DNA from: Acidobacteriota bacterium
GTDB lineage: Bacteria > Acidobacteriota > Terriglobia > Terriglobales > SCQP01
Reading direction: 5' to 3'
Assembly (NCBI GenBank): GCA_027314025.1
Contig: DAHVCP010000056.1
Span: 1-61,130 of the forward strand
DNA: 61,130 nt
Shown: positions 44,680 through 53,357 of the stretch, piece by piece
Position numbering within the stretch: the stretch's first letter is position 1
How the letters are laid out: each line of letters begins with the position of its first letter
Made by a program: the position numbers and the translations under genes
Notes under the pieces: model-generated
The model's database searches: none
The model's input: the letters and a program-made list of their open reading frames with translations, nothing else
Told to the model about the DNA's origin: nothing

Positions 44680-46864
44680 GGCGCAATACCGCCAACGACC
44701 GCGCTTCCAGGCGGATCTCCGCCTGCGCCGCCAGCTTGGTTCCCGCCGCCGGCGCCTCGGTTTCCCCTCCGTCGTCCGGGGCTCGCGTGTCAAAGACCCA
44801 TTCCCATTGCGCCCCTAATTCCGGCGGCGGCAAGCGGAACGGCAGCGCATCGTAATGCGCGTTGACCATCAGATAAAAGCTGTCGTCGTGGATCTTCCGC
44901 CCCAGCGCATCCTGCGACGGGATGGCGTCCCCGTTCAAAAACACCCCCAGCGCCTTGGCGTAGCCTTGGTTCCAGTCGTCGTCGGACATTTCGCTGCCGT
45001 CGGGCCGGAACCAGCCGATATCCACCACGCCGCGGATGGGCTGTCCCTGAAACCAGTTGCGCCGCCGGAAGACGGGATGCTGCTTGTAGAATGCGATCAC
45101 CTTTTGGCAGAAGGCCAAAAATGCGTGGTCGGCGTGTTCCCAGTCCAGCCACGACAATTCGTTGTCTTGGCAATACGCGTTGTTGTTGCCCTGCTGGGTG
45201 CGCCCGATCTCATCCCCCGCCAAGACCATCGGCACCCCTTGCGACAAGAACAGCGTGGCGAACAAGTTGCGCCGCTGCCGCGCGCGCAGCGCCAGGATCT
45301 TCGCGTCCGCCGTTTCGCCCTCCGCTCCGCAGTTCCAGGAGCGGTTGTGCGACTCCCCGTCGCGATTGTCCTCTCCGTTGGCCTCGTTGTGCTTCTCGTT
45401 GTAACTCACCAAATCGCGCAGCGTGAACCCGTCATGCGCGGTGATGAAGTTGACGCTGGCGTAGGGCCGCCGCCCGCCGGCTTCATACAGATCCGAACTG
45501 CCCGTCAGCCGGGAGGCGACCTCGCCCAATCCCGCGTTCTCGCCGCGCCAGTAATCGCGCATCGTGTCGCGGTATTTGCCGTTCCATTCCGACCATTGCA
45601 GCGGAAACTTGCCCACCAAATATCCGTCCACGCCCAGGTCCCAGGGCTCGGCGATCAGCTTCACCTGGGAGATCACCGGATCCTGGTAGACGATGTCGAA
45701 GAACGCTCCCAGCCGGTCCACGCTGCGCAGCTCGCGGGCCAGCGCCGCCGCCAAATCGAAGCGGAAGCCGTCCACGTGCATCTCCGTGATCCAGTACCGC
45801 AGGCTGTCCATGATCAGCCGCAGCGTGTGGGGATGCCGCATATTCAAGGTGTTGCCGCAGCCGGTGAAGTCGGCGTAGGCGCGCGGGTTGTCGTCCTCCA
45901 GCCGGTAATACGCCGCGTTGTCCACCCCGCGGAAGCACAGCGTCGGACCAAACTGGTTGCCTTCGGCGGTGTGGTTGTAGACGACGTCCAGAATGACTTC
46001 CAGCCCCGCCCGGTGCAGCGCCCGCACCATCGCCTTGAACTCCCGCGCCGGATCCGCTCCCGCCGCGGCGAATCGCCGGTCGGGGGCGAAATAGCCGACC
46101 GTGTTGTAGCCCCAGTAGTCGCTCAAGCCCCGGTCGGCGAGCGGCCGCGTGGTGATGCGGTGGTGCACCGGCATCAGCTCGACGGCCGTCACCCCCAGGG
46201 CTTTCAGGTGGGCGATCGCCGCGGGATGGGACAGCCCCTCGTAGGTGCCGCGCATTTCCCCCGGAATGTCCGGATGCCGCTGGGTGAAACCCTTGACGTG
46301 CAGCTCGTAAATGATGGTTTCATTCCACGGCGTTTTCGGCGGCCGGTCGCCGTCCCAGTCGAAGGCGGGATCAATGACCCGGCTCCGCGGCGCGAACGGC
46401 GCGCTGTCCCGCGTGTCGAAGGTCAAGGCGTTCGGCTTGCGCGCCACGCGGTAACCGAACAGAGAGTCGTCCCATACCGGCCCGGCGGTGATCGCCTTGG
46501 CGTAGGGGTCCACCAGCAGCTTGGCGGGATTGAAGCGGTGCCCGCGCTCCGGCTGATACGGCCCGCTGACCCGGTATCCGTAATCCGTGCCCGGATGCAG
46601 CCCGGGAACATAGCCATGCCACACCCGGTCCACCTGTTCGCTGAGCGCGATGCGGCCTTCCTCAATGCCGTGGAACTGAAACAGGCATAACTCCACTTTT
46701 TCCGCGTTTTCGGCGAAGACGGCGAAGTTCACCCCGTTGCCGTCCCAGGTCGCGCCCAGCGGATACGGCACCCCGGGCCGCAGTCCCACGGCCACGGGGT
46801 CCAAAATCGCCGCCACCACCGGTTTGCGCCGGGTGGCCATGGCCGTTGCGGTCGAAACCTCCAT
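44672..46864 (-). CDS. glgX: Glycogen debranching enzyme GlgX
   Basis: This GH13_11 isoamylase-type enzyme removes alpha-1,6 branches from glycogen and supplies linear chains for TreY. The CBM48 domain is N-terminal (YPLGATWDGNGVNFAVFAEN). The barrel has GYNTVGYFAPDRRFA, DVVYNHTAEGN, HVDGFRFDLAAAL with the nucleophile, LIAEPWDLG with the acid/base, and FITAHDGFTLRDLVSYNEKHN. The 730-residue length is normal. A TACAAT about 12 bases before the ATG may be its -10 box, leaving a very short leader. It is followed directly by treY and treZ. Confidence 0.96.
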   Translation of the reverse strand: MEVSTATAMATRRKPVVAAILDPVAVGLRPGVPYPLGATWDGNGVNFAVFAENAEKVELCLFQFHGIEEGRIALSEQVDRVWHGYVPGLHPGTDYGYRVSGPYQPERGHRFNPAKLLVDPYAKAITAGPVWDDSLFGYRVARKPNALTFDTRDSAPFAPRSRVIDPAFDWDGDRPPKTPWNETIIYELHVKGFTQRHPDIPGEMRGTYEGLSHPAAIAHLKALGVTAVELMPVHHRITTRPLADRGLSDYWGYNTVGYFAPDRRFAAAGADPAREFKAMVRALHRAGLEVILDVVYNHTAEGNQFGPTLCFRGVDNAAYYRLEDDNPRAYADFTGCGNTLNMRHPHTLRLIMDSLRYWITEMHVDGFRFDLAAALARELRSVDRLGAFFDIVYQDPVISQVKLIAEPWDLGVDGYLVGKFPLQWSEWNGKYRDTMRDYWRGENAGLGEVASRLTGSSDLYEAGGRRPYASVNFITAHDGFTLRDLVSYNEKHNEANGEDNRDGESHNRSWNCGAEGETADAKILALRARQRRNLFATLFLSQGVPMVLAGDEIGRTQQGNNNAYCQDNELSWLDWEHADHAFLAFCQKVIAFYKQHPVFRRRNWFQGQPIRGVVDIGWFRPDGSEMSDDDWNQGYAKALGVFLNGDAIPSQDALGRKIHDDSFYLMVNAHYDALPFRLPPPELGAQWEWVFDTRAPDDGGETEAPAAGTKLAAQAEIRLEARSLAVLRRG

Positions 46865-46903
46865 CTCGGGATTGTAGCGTGCGCGAGCGGCGAGGTTTCG
46901 CGG

Positions 46904-47845
46904 TTATGCCCCAACCCCGCGTATGACGCGCGGCGCGGCGGCGCGGCGTTGCGCGGCCACATAGTTTTCGACTTCGCCGCGCAACACCGCCCGTGCTTGG
47001 GCGGTCATCGGCCCCGGCGGGGGCAGCGCGGCGTCATCCAGTTGGCTAACGGCTTGCACTTCGCGCGTGGTGGAGGTAATGAAGACCTCGTCCGCTTGCA
47101 GCAGATCCTCCCGCCGGAGCGGAGCTTCCCGCACCGGCGTCCCCGCCCGGGCGCAGCCGGCCAAAATCGCCTTTCGGCTCACGCCCGCCAACGCTCCCGA
47201 GTCCCGCGGCGGCGTGTAGAGCACGCCGCCGCGGGCTGCAAAGATATTGGCGGAGGTGCATTCCGCCACCTCGCCGCGCTCGTTCAGCAGCAGCGCATCA
47301 TCGAAGCCGTCCCGCCGCGCCGCTTCCAGACACGCCAAATTCGCCGCCCAGCTCAGCGACTTGACCGCCGCCAACGGCGCCGCCGCATGGCGGCCATGCG
47401 GCACCACGCGCAGCTTCGCCGTTGGACCCCACTCGCGCAGGTCGGCGGTGAAGACCAGCCAATCCGCCTCCCGCTGCCCCGGCCGGTCAAACAGCCCGCC
47501 GCGGTTGCGGATTACGTAGACGCGCGCCATGGCGTTGAACCCGGCGGCCGGCCCCGCTGCCGTGGCCGGGTTGCCGGCGGCGTCGGCGGCGTTGCGCGCA
47601 ATCAGGGCCGCAAACGCTTCAGGCAGCGCCGCCAGCGCCGCCTCCGCCGGCACGAACAGACGCTCCGCGTCGCCGCGCAGCCGCGCGATATGATCCTCCA
47701 GCGCAAAGGGTATGCCGGCGTAAATGCGCAGCGTGCTGAACAGCCCCCAGCCGCTCAATAGCCCGGTTTGGAACGCCGACAGCCCAATCCCGTCGGCTTC
47801 CACCACCGCCCCGTTGTGAACCGCCCAGCGGTGCACTTTGGCCAT
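46904..47845 (-). CDS. Class IV PLP-dependent aminotransferase or lyase (IlvE/PabC type)
   Basis: The fold-type IV PLP site is complete: Lys162 in AAVKSLSWAAN, Glu194 in GEVAECTSAN and GVSRKAIL at 221-228. The 313 residues fit branched-chain aminotransferases, aminodeoxychorismate lyases or D-amino-acid aminotransferases. The motif ECTSANIFAA with GVSR is shared by these, so I do not choose between them. It starts with MAKVHRWAVHNGAVV and lies 39 bp before glgX on the same strand, with no obvious functional link. Confidence 0.85.
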   Translation of the reverse strand: MAKVHRWAVHNGAVVEADGIGLSAFQTGLLSGWGLFSTLRIYAGIPFALEDHIARLRGDAERLFVPAEAALAALPEAFAALIARNAADAAGNPATAAGPAAGFNAMARVYVIRNRGGLFDRPGQREADWLVFTADLREWGPTAKLRVVPHGRHAAAPLAAVKSLSWAANLACLEAARRDGFDDALLLNERGEVAECTSANIFAARGGVLYTPPRDSGALAGVSRKAILAGCARAGTPVREAPLRREDLLQADEVFITSTTREVQAVSQLDDAALPPPGPMTAQARAVLRGEVENYVAAQRRAAAPRVIRGVGA

Positions 47846-47970
47846 TCCCGATCCCCCTTGTGGCCGATCTCGTTCCCAGCATAGGGCGTTCTGTCCCTCT
47901 CGCGGGGGCCGCGGCTACAATTGGTGCCGCCTCGCCGCGGCAATGACCTAAGGGCATATCCTGGCCGTTG

Positions 47971-48618
47971 ATGGAATCCGACCGCGTGGATCAGATGCAG
48001 GCGGTGTTCCGCGAATCACGCCTCGCCCGGGCTGGCGCTTGGTGTTCGCTGGTCTGCATCCCCGGAGCGGGCTACCTGGCCGGCGCGGCGCTGCTCGGCT
48101 ACCCCGTCGCTGCGACGCCGCTGGTCGGGTATGGAATCCTGCTTCCGTTTGGCATCGGGGCGCTGCTGGCCAGCAGCATGATCGCAGTCGCCGCATTCCG
48201 CTCGGCGATTGCCCTGGCCCGCAGCGGCACGCCGGAGCGCCCCCAGCCGCTGGCGGGAGGCAGTCTCCGCCGCCACCCGCGCGTCGGCCTAGCGGCCGCC
48301 GTCGGCGCCGTATTTCTCGCCATCGTCGCGCTGCGCTCTGGTCACGTCACCAGCTTCCCGCCCCCGGCCCGCTCACCGGCCAGCGCCTGGATTTCGCCGG
48401 CGGTGGGGCTAATGATTGCAGCGGTGCTGGTGCTCGACGCGCGCCGTCGCATGCCCGCCCGGCGACGGGCGTTCGAGGGTTTGCTGGCCGCGGCGATCGC
48501 GTGCGACGCCTTCGGCTGGGGCGCTGGCGTGCCCGCCGCTTGGCTGCTCATCGCTCTGCTTGCGTTATGGGAGGTGAGGGACGGCCATCGGGAAGGCGCC
48601 TCCGCGCATCCGAGGTGA
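47971..48618 (+). CDS. Integral membrane protein of unknown function
   Basis: I do not recognise the family. The 215-residue protein has about six hydrophobic segments (AWCSLVCIPGAGYLAGAALL, YGILLPFGIGALLASSMIAV, RVGLAAAVGAVFLAIVAL, WISPAVGLMIAAVLVLDA and two near the end), with Arg-rich loops between them. A TTG directly before the ATG is an alternative start. It is divergent from the aminotransferase gene and converges with the LeuA-like gene. Codon use looks like that of the neighbours, so it is probably real, but support is only the open frame and the membrane pattern. Confidence 0.55.
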   Translation: MESDRVDQMQAVFRESRLARAGAWCSLVCIPGAGYLAGAALLGYPVAATPLVGYGILLPFGIGALLASSMIAVAAFRSAIALARSGTPERPQPLAGGSLRRHPRVGLAAAVGAVFLAIVALRSGHVTSFPPPARSPASAWISPAVGLMIAAVLVLDARRRMPARRRAFEGLLAAAIACDAFGWGAGVPAAWLLIALLALWEVRDGHREGASAHPR

Positions 48619-48679
48619 AGCCGCCCAATCCTGCGGTTCCACGCCGGACGGGCAGAAAAGCGACGCAATACGGGGACAG

Positions 48680-49951
48680 CTAGGCGGATCCGCGATTGGC
48701 GGCGGCGGGCCGGCGCGTCCAAGCCGCCTCGATCTCCGCGTCCCGCAGCACCGCCGTGGCCCGTTTCGCTTCCGCCAGCAAATATTCCACGCCGGCTTCA
48801 TCCGCCGCGTAGCCGTGCCGCTCCAGCCAAAAAATCACGTTCCACTTGCCGCTCATCGGCCCCAGTTCGATTTCCTGCTGGCGGCCGAACCAGCGCGCGG
48901 GCACGCCCGAATACACGCGATCGGCCAACTCCAGATCGCCTTTGCGCAGGCCCTTCACCACCGCCGCCGCGTGCACTCCCGTGGCCGTGCGGAAGGCGTC
49001 GGCGCCAAAGACCGGATAGTTGACCGGCACCGGCACGCCCGTCGCCCGGCTTACCGTCCGGCAATATTCTCCCAGCGCGGTTAGGTCGCCTTCCATGGCG
49101 CCCATCAGCCGCAGATTCACCATCACCTGATCCAAGGGCGTGTTGCCCACCCGCTCCCCGATGCCCAACGCGCAGCCATGAATGCCGTTGGCCCCCGCCG
49201 CCACCGCCGCCAGCGAGTTGGCCACCGCCAATCCCCGGTCGGAATGCCCATGCCAATCCAGGCGCACCGGCGCCGCGCTGGGCAAAATGTTCTCGCGAAC
49301 GAACCGCAACAGCGCTTGCACTCCCGCCGGCGTGGCGTGGCCCACGGTATCGCAAACGACCACCACCTCTGCGCCCTCGTCCAGCGCCGCGCCATACAGC
49401 CGGCGCATCGTCTCCGGGTCGCAGCGGGTCGTGTCCTCGGTGACGAACATCACCGGCAGGCCGGCTTGGCGGGCAAAGCGCACCGCGCGCCGCGCGGTTT
49501 CCGCCAAATATTCGACCGACCAATCCTCCGCCAGCCGGCGGATGGGGCTGGAGCCGATGAACGCCGCCGCCATGATCGGCAGCCCGGCCGCCTGGCTGAT
49601 CTCCGCCAGCGGCCGAATATCGCTTTCCAGCGTTCGCACCGCGCAGTTGGCTTGCAGCGGCAGGCGCTCGCGCCCGATCTCCTGGGCCAGCCGCAGCACG
49701 TCGGCGTAGGCGCGGGCGCCCGCCGCCGGCAGCCCGAGATCCACGGAATGGATTCCCAGCCGCGCCATCAGGTGCAGCAGCCGCAGCTTGTCTTCGATGC
49801 CAGGGTCCCGCACCGACGGCGATTGCAATCCGTCGCGCAGCGTTTCGTCGTTCAGCCAAACGCGCGTGCCCGCGGGCAAAAGATCGCCCGCGACTTGGTT
49901 CCAGTCGTAAATCCAACTGTCGCCCTGCACCGCCGCCTCTGGGCACATCAT
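48680..49951 (-). CDS. DRE-TIM metallolyase, LeuA/homocitrate-synthase-like, without regulatory domain
   Basis: The superfamily motif appears as NDETLRDGLQ with Arg39-Asp40. HGHSDRG carries the metal-binding HxH, and IHGCALGIGERVGNTPLD contains the GxGERxGN loop of 2-isopropylmalate and homocitrate synthases. The likely reaction is Claisen condensation of acetyl-CoA with a 2-oxo acid. The start at 49951 (MM) gives 423 residues; the C-terminal allosteric LeuA dimerisation domain is absent and only a short helical tail follows. No leuBCD genes are near, so leucine synthesis is not assured. It follows truA after 164 bp. Confidence 0.8.
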   Translation of the reverse strand: MMCPEAAVQGDSWIYDWNQVAGDLLPAGTRVWLNDETLRDGLQSPSVRDPGIEDKLRLLHLMARLGIHSVDLGLPAAGARAYADVLRLAQEIGRERLPLQANCAVRTLESDIRPLAEISQAAGLPIMAAAFIGSSPIRRLAEDWSVEYLAETARRAVRFARQAGLPVMFVTEDTTRCDPETMRRLYGAALDEGAEVVVVCDTVGHATPAGVQALLRFVRENILPSAAPVRLDWHGHSDRGLAVANSLAAVAAGANGIHGCALGIGERVGNTPLDQVMVNLRLMGAMEGDLTALGEYCRTVSRATGVPVPVNYPVFGADAFRTATGVHAAAVVKGLRKGDLELADRVYSGVPARWFGRQQEIELGPMSGKWNVIFWLERHGYAADEAGVEYLLAEAKRATAVLRDAEIEAAWTRRPAAANRGSA

Positions 49952-50115
49952 AGCGCGGCAACACGCAAGGGCCGCGCGGTGTGCACTTGGGGCCAAGTTG
50001 GCTCCAAAAAGCCACAACTCTCGGCCGGGCAGGCCGCCACAGGCGGGGCCGGGGCCCGCGCCTGTCCATCGGTGCGGGCCCTTCGGCCGGCCGGTGTCGG
50101 CGCCGGCAGGGCGGG

Positions 50116-50919
50116 TCAGGGCCGCGGCGGCTGCCAGGGGGGATAGTAGACCGCAACCAGCCACAGTCCCCGGGCCGGGGCCGTCGGTCCCGCTTGCCGC
50201 CGGTCGCGCGCCGCCAGCATGCGGGGAATGTCCTCCCCCCGGCGCCGCCCACGGCCGACCTCAATCAGAAAGCCGGCGATGTTGCGCACCATATGGCGCA
50301 AAAATCCGCTGCCAGTCACCTCCAGCACCAATTCCTCATCCTGCCGCGCCAGCACGCAGCGGAAGACTTCCCGGGTGGCGTCCAACGGCGGCTGTCCCGC
50401 CGCCGCCCGTGCCGCCGCCGCCGCAGCCGCCCGCCGGTCGCCGGCCGCGGCCAAGGAGGTGAAATCATGCCGGCCAACGAACTGGCTTGCCGCCGCCGCC
50501 ATGGCCGCCTCATCGAGCGGATAGGGGTAATGATGCACATAGCGATGCAGAAACGGCGGACACACCGCCGCGCGGTGCCAGCGAAAGCGGTACGTCTTGC
50601 CCACCGCATCCTGCCGGGCATGAAACTCGGGCGGCGCGATCGCCGCCGCCAGAACCCGAATTTCGGCGGGCAGCCGGGCATTCAGCGCTTTTTGCAGGTT
50701 CTCCGCCGGCATCTCCGTCGCCAGCTGGACATGCGCGACCTGCGCCAGGGCATGCACCCCGGCGTCGGTCCGCCCGGAGCCATGGACGATCGCCGATTCG
50801 CCGCTAATTTCCTGAATCGCCGCCGCGATCCGCTGTTGAATGGTCCCGCCGCCGGGCTGGGCCTGCCAGCCGCGGTAGCCGGAGCCGTCATAGGCCAGGG
50901 TGAGGCGGAAATTGCGCAC
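50116..50919 (-). CDS. truA: tRNA pseudouridine synthase A
   Basis: It makes pseudouridine at positions 38-40 of tRNA anticodon arms. The catalytic Asp52 lies in GRTDAGVHA. RLTLAYDGSGYRGWQAQPGG opens the fold and GSGFLRHMVRNIAGFLIEVG closes it. I use the GTG at 50919 (267 residues, normal length). The frame is open to 51255, and ATG 51024 would add a non-conserved Arg/Ala-rich leader. No strong ribosome binding site marks either choice. Confidence 0.93.
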   Translation of the reverse strand: MRNFRLTLAYDGSGYRGWQAQPGGGTIQQRIAAAIQEISGESAIVHGSGRTDAGVHALAQVAHVQLATEMPAENLQKALNARLPAEIRVLAAAIAPPEFHARQDAVGKTYRFRWHRAAVCPPFLHRYVHHYPYPLDEAAMAAAASQFVGRHDFTSLAAAGDRRAAAAAAARAAAGQPPLDATREVFRCVLARQDEELVLEVTGSGFLRHMVRNIAGFLIEVGRGRRRGEDIPRMLAARDRRQAGPTAPARGLWLVAVYYPPWQPPRP

Positions 50920-51187
50920 GGGCGGGGAAGGGCACGCCGCTGGCGGACAGCCCAGCGCGCGGCGTCGGCTGGCCGCACGCCTGAGCCGCGCTGCGGCGGC
51001 GCTTCGATTGTCTTCGATTATCATGGAGCTTTTCGGCAGTTTAGGAAACTCCAGCGGCGGAAAAAGCGTAGACATGCCTATGCCGGAAAACTGGAGGCGC
51101 CGGAGCGATCGCTTTGCACGGCCGCCTGGCCTGGCGGCTCCGCGCCCCGGTCGCAATTGCCTACCTCGCCGAGGAATGACGCCCGTT
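50920..51187. other. Divergent intergenic region truA / outer-membrane protein gene
   Basis: These 268 bases separate truA from the TolC-like gene. Part may code for a longer TruA N-terminus. A less GC-rich stretch at about 51000-51070 (with GATTATCATGG) probably holds promoters for both directions; I see no exact -35/-10 pair. GAGGA at 51171-51175 precedes the ATG at 51188. Confidence 0.4.
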
Positions 51188-53167
51188 ATGCTTCGACTTC
51201 GCTCCCTCTCCCCCTTCGCCGCCGTCGCCGTTTTCGCCGCGTTGCTGGCGGCCACCCCACCCGCCCGCGCCCAGCAAGCCCCGATTGACGTCAGCCCCAG
51301 CGGCGTCGCCTATGTGCACGGCCGCGGCTGGATGACCACGTTCTTTGGCCAGCAGCCGCTGCCGGTGCAGCCGCTGCATTTAAGCAACACCCGCCTGCTG
51401 TACAGTCTGATTCACAACGGCAAGCTCCAGCTCACCCTGGATGACGCCATCGCCCTGGCGCTGGAGAACAATCTCGATATCGCCATTCAGCGCCTCAATC
51501 TGCCCCTGGCCGACGCCGATATCCTGCGCGCCAGGGCCGGCTCGCCCTTGCACGGAGTCTCCACCGGCGTCGTGTCGGGCACCATCGGTGGCGCCTCCAC
51601 TTCCAATGCCAGCGCGACTGGTGGCACCACCGCCACCGGCGCGGGCGCCACTGGCGGCGCTCCCGGCGGCACCTCCGCCGCCGCCGGCGGCGCCGCCTCC
51701 GGCACTGCCGGCGTGGTCACCAGTGAACTGGGCGCCGGCCCCGGGATTCCGCAGTTGGAGCCATTCTTTAGCTCGGATTTCACCGTCAGCAGCCAGACCA
51801 CCCCGGAATCCATCACCTTCATCACCGGCACCACGCAACTGATCACCCACACCGGCAACTTCAATTTCAGTTATAACCAGGGCTTTCTGACCGGCACCTC
51901 GCTGTCGGTGGGCTTCGATAATTCGCGCAGCAGTTCCAACAACGCCCGCACCCTCTTCAATCCCACTCTGAACAGCGGCCTCACTCTCTCCGTCACCCAG
52001 CCCCTGCTGGCCGGGTTCGGCACCAGCATCAACGGCCGCGACATCACCATCGCCAAGACCGACCGCGAGATCTCGCAGGTCGCCTTTCGCGAACAGGTGG
52101 AATATACCGTCTCGCAGATCGAGAACATCTACTGGAGCGTGGTCACCGCCAAGGACGCCGTCGCGGTCGCCCAAGGCACGCTGAACCTGGCCCAGACCAT
52201 CCTGGAGCAGAACAAAAAGCAGGTGCAGATCGGTACGCTGGCGCCCATCGCCGTCACCCAGGAAGAAGCCACCGTCGCCACGGACCAGCAAAGCCTGATC
52301 GTCGCCCAGACGAATTACGAGTACCAGCAGCTGCTGTTGCTGAACGCCGTCAGCAAAAATCTTCAAGACCCGCGGCTCAACAACCTGGACGTGGCGCCGC
52401 TGACGCGCATTTCCGTCTCCACGCATGAGCCGGTGCAGCCCGTCCAGGACCTGATCCGCGAGGCTCTCGAATATCGCCCCGAACTGGCCATCAGCCGCAT
52501 GAACATCGGCAACCAGAAGCTCAGCTACAAGGCCATCCGCAACGAGCTCCTGCCCACCTTCGACCTGATCGGCACCTATGGCACCACGGGGCTGGCGGGC
52601 GTGCTGAACCCCGGCGCCACCTCGGGTCCGTTCGGCGCCAGCCCCGGGGAGGTCGCCGGCTTCGTTGGCGGCTACGGCACCGCCTTCAACCAGGTCTTCA
52701 CCAACGCCTATCCCACCTACACCGTCGGCTTCGCGTTGCAGATTCCCATCTTCAATCGCAGCGGCCAGGCCGATGCCATCAGCGCCCAACTGCAATTGCA
52801 GCAAAGCCGTTTGCAGCAGCAGCAGCAAACCAACGAGATCATCATCGAGGTCCGCAACGCGCAATACGCCCTCGAGCAGGACCGCGCCGCGGTTTTCGCG
52901 GCGCAGAAAGCCGTGACCTACCAGCAGCAAACGCTGGACGCCGCGCGCAAGGAATTCTCCCTCGGCGCCACCACCATCACCACCGTCATTACCGATCAGA
53001 GCAACCTGGCGACCGCCCAGGGCAATCTGCTGACCGCGCTCGCCAACTACCAGGACGCGCGCGTCAATCTGGACCAGCTCACCGGCCGGACGCTCATCGC
53101 CAATCGCATCTCCATTCGCGACGCCGAAAACGGCCGCATCACCCAGATGCCCCAGGCGCGCCCCTAG
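51188..53167 (+). CDS. TolC-family outer-membrane efflux protein
   Basis: It has a signal peptide (LRLRSLSPFAAVAVFAALLA, cleavage near ARAQQ). The OEP repeats are present: LTLDDAIALALENNLDIAIQ, then long helices (QVEYTVSQIENIYWSVVTAK, QSRLQQQQQTNEIIIEVRNA, LDAARKEFSLGATTITTVIT) and NYQDARVNLDQLTGRTL. It should be the trimeric outer-membrane channel of an efflux system. At 659 residues it is longer than usual because of an Ala/Gly/Thr-rich insert at about residues 130-180 and an N-terminal extension. No membrane-fusion protein is adjacent; ADOP permease genes follow. ATG 51176 is an alternative start. Confidence 0.9.
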   Translation: MLRLRSLSPFAAVAVFAALLAATPPARAQQAPIDVSPSGVAYVHGRGWMTTFFGQQPLPVQPLHLSNTRLLYSLIHNGKLQLTLDDAIALALENNLDIAIQRLNLPLADADILRARAGSPLHGVSTGVVSGTIGGASTSNASATGGTTATGAGATGGAPGGTSAAAGGAASGTAGVVTSELGAGPGIPQLEPFFSSDFTVSSQTTPESITFITGTTQLITHTGNFNFSYNQGFLTGTSLSVGFDNSRSSSNNARTLFNPTLNSGLTLSVTQPLLAGFGTSINGRDITIAKTDREISQVAFREQVEYTVSQIENIYWSVVTAKDAVAVAQGTLNLAQTILEQNKKQVQIGTLAPIAVTQEEATVATDQQSLIVAQTNYEYQQLLLLNAVSKNLQDPRLNNLDVAPLTRISVSTHEPVQPVQDLIREALEYRPELAISRMNIGNQKLSYKAIRNELLPTFDLIGTYGTTGLAGVLNPGATSGPFGASPGEVAGFVGGYGTAFNQVFTNAYPTYTVGFALQIPIFNRSGQADAISAQLQLQQSRLQQQQQTNEIIIEVRNAQYALEQDRAAVFAAQKAVTYQQQTLDAARKEFSLGATTITTVITDQSNLATAQGNLLTALANYQDARVNLDQLTGRTLIANRISIRDAENGRITQMPQARP

Positions 53168-53357
53168 CGGCGCGCCGCCGGCCCTGCCGAACGGTCGGCT
53201 GGCGCCCGCCGCTAAACCTAACCGTGGCTGCAATCTCGGGCTACTCACTCCCGGCGGGAGCGGGACCAGGTGCGTCCCGGCCCTAATCGGGGTATCATCG
53301 TCCGATCTGTCCCGCAATTTTGTTCGCGGTTCTTTGCGTGGCGGCCACTGGGCAGTT

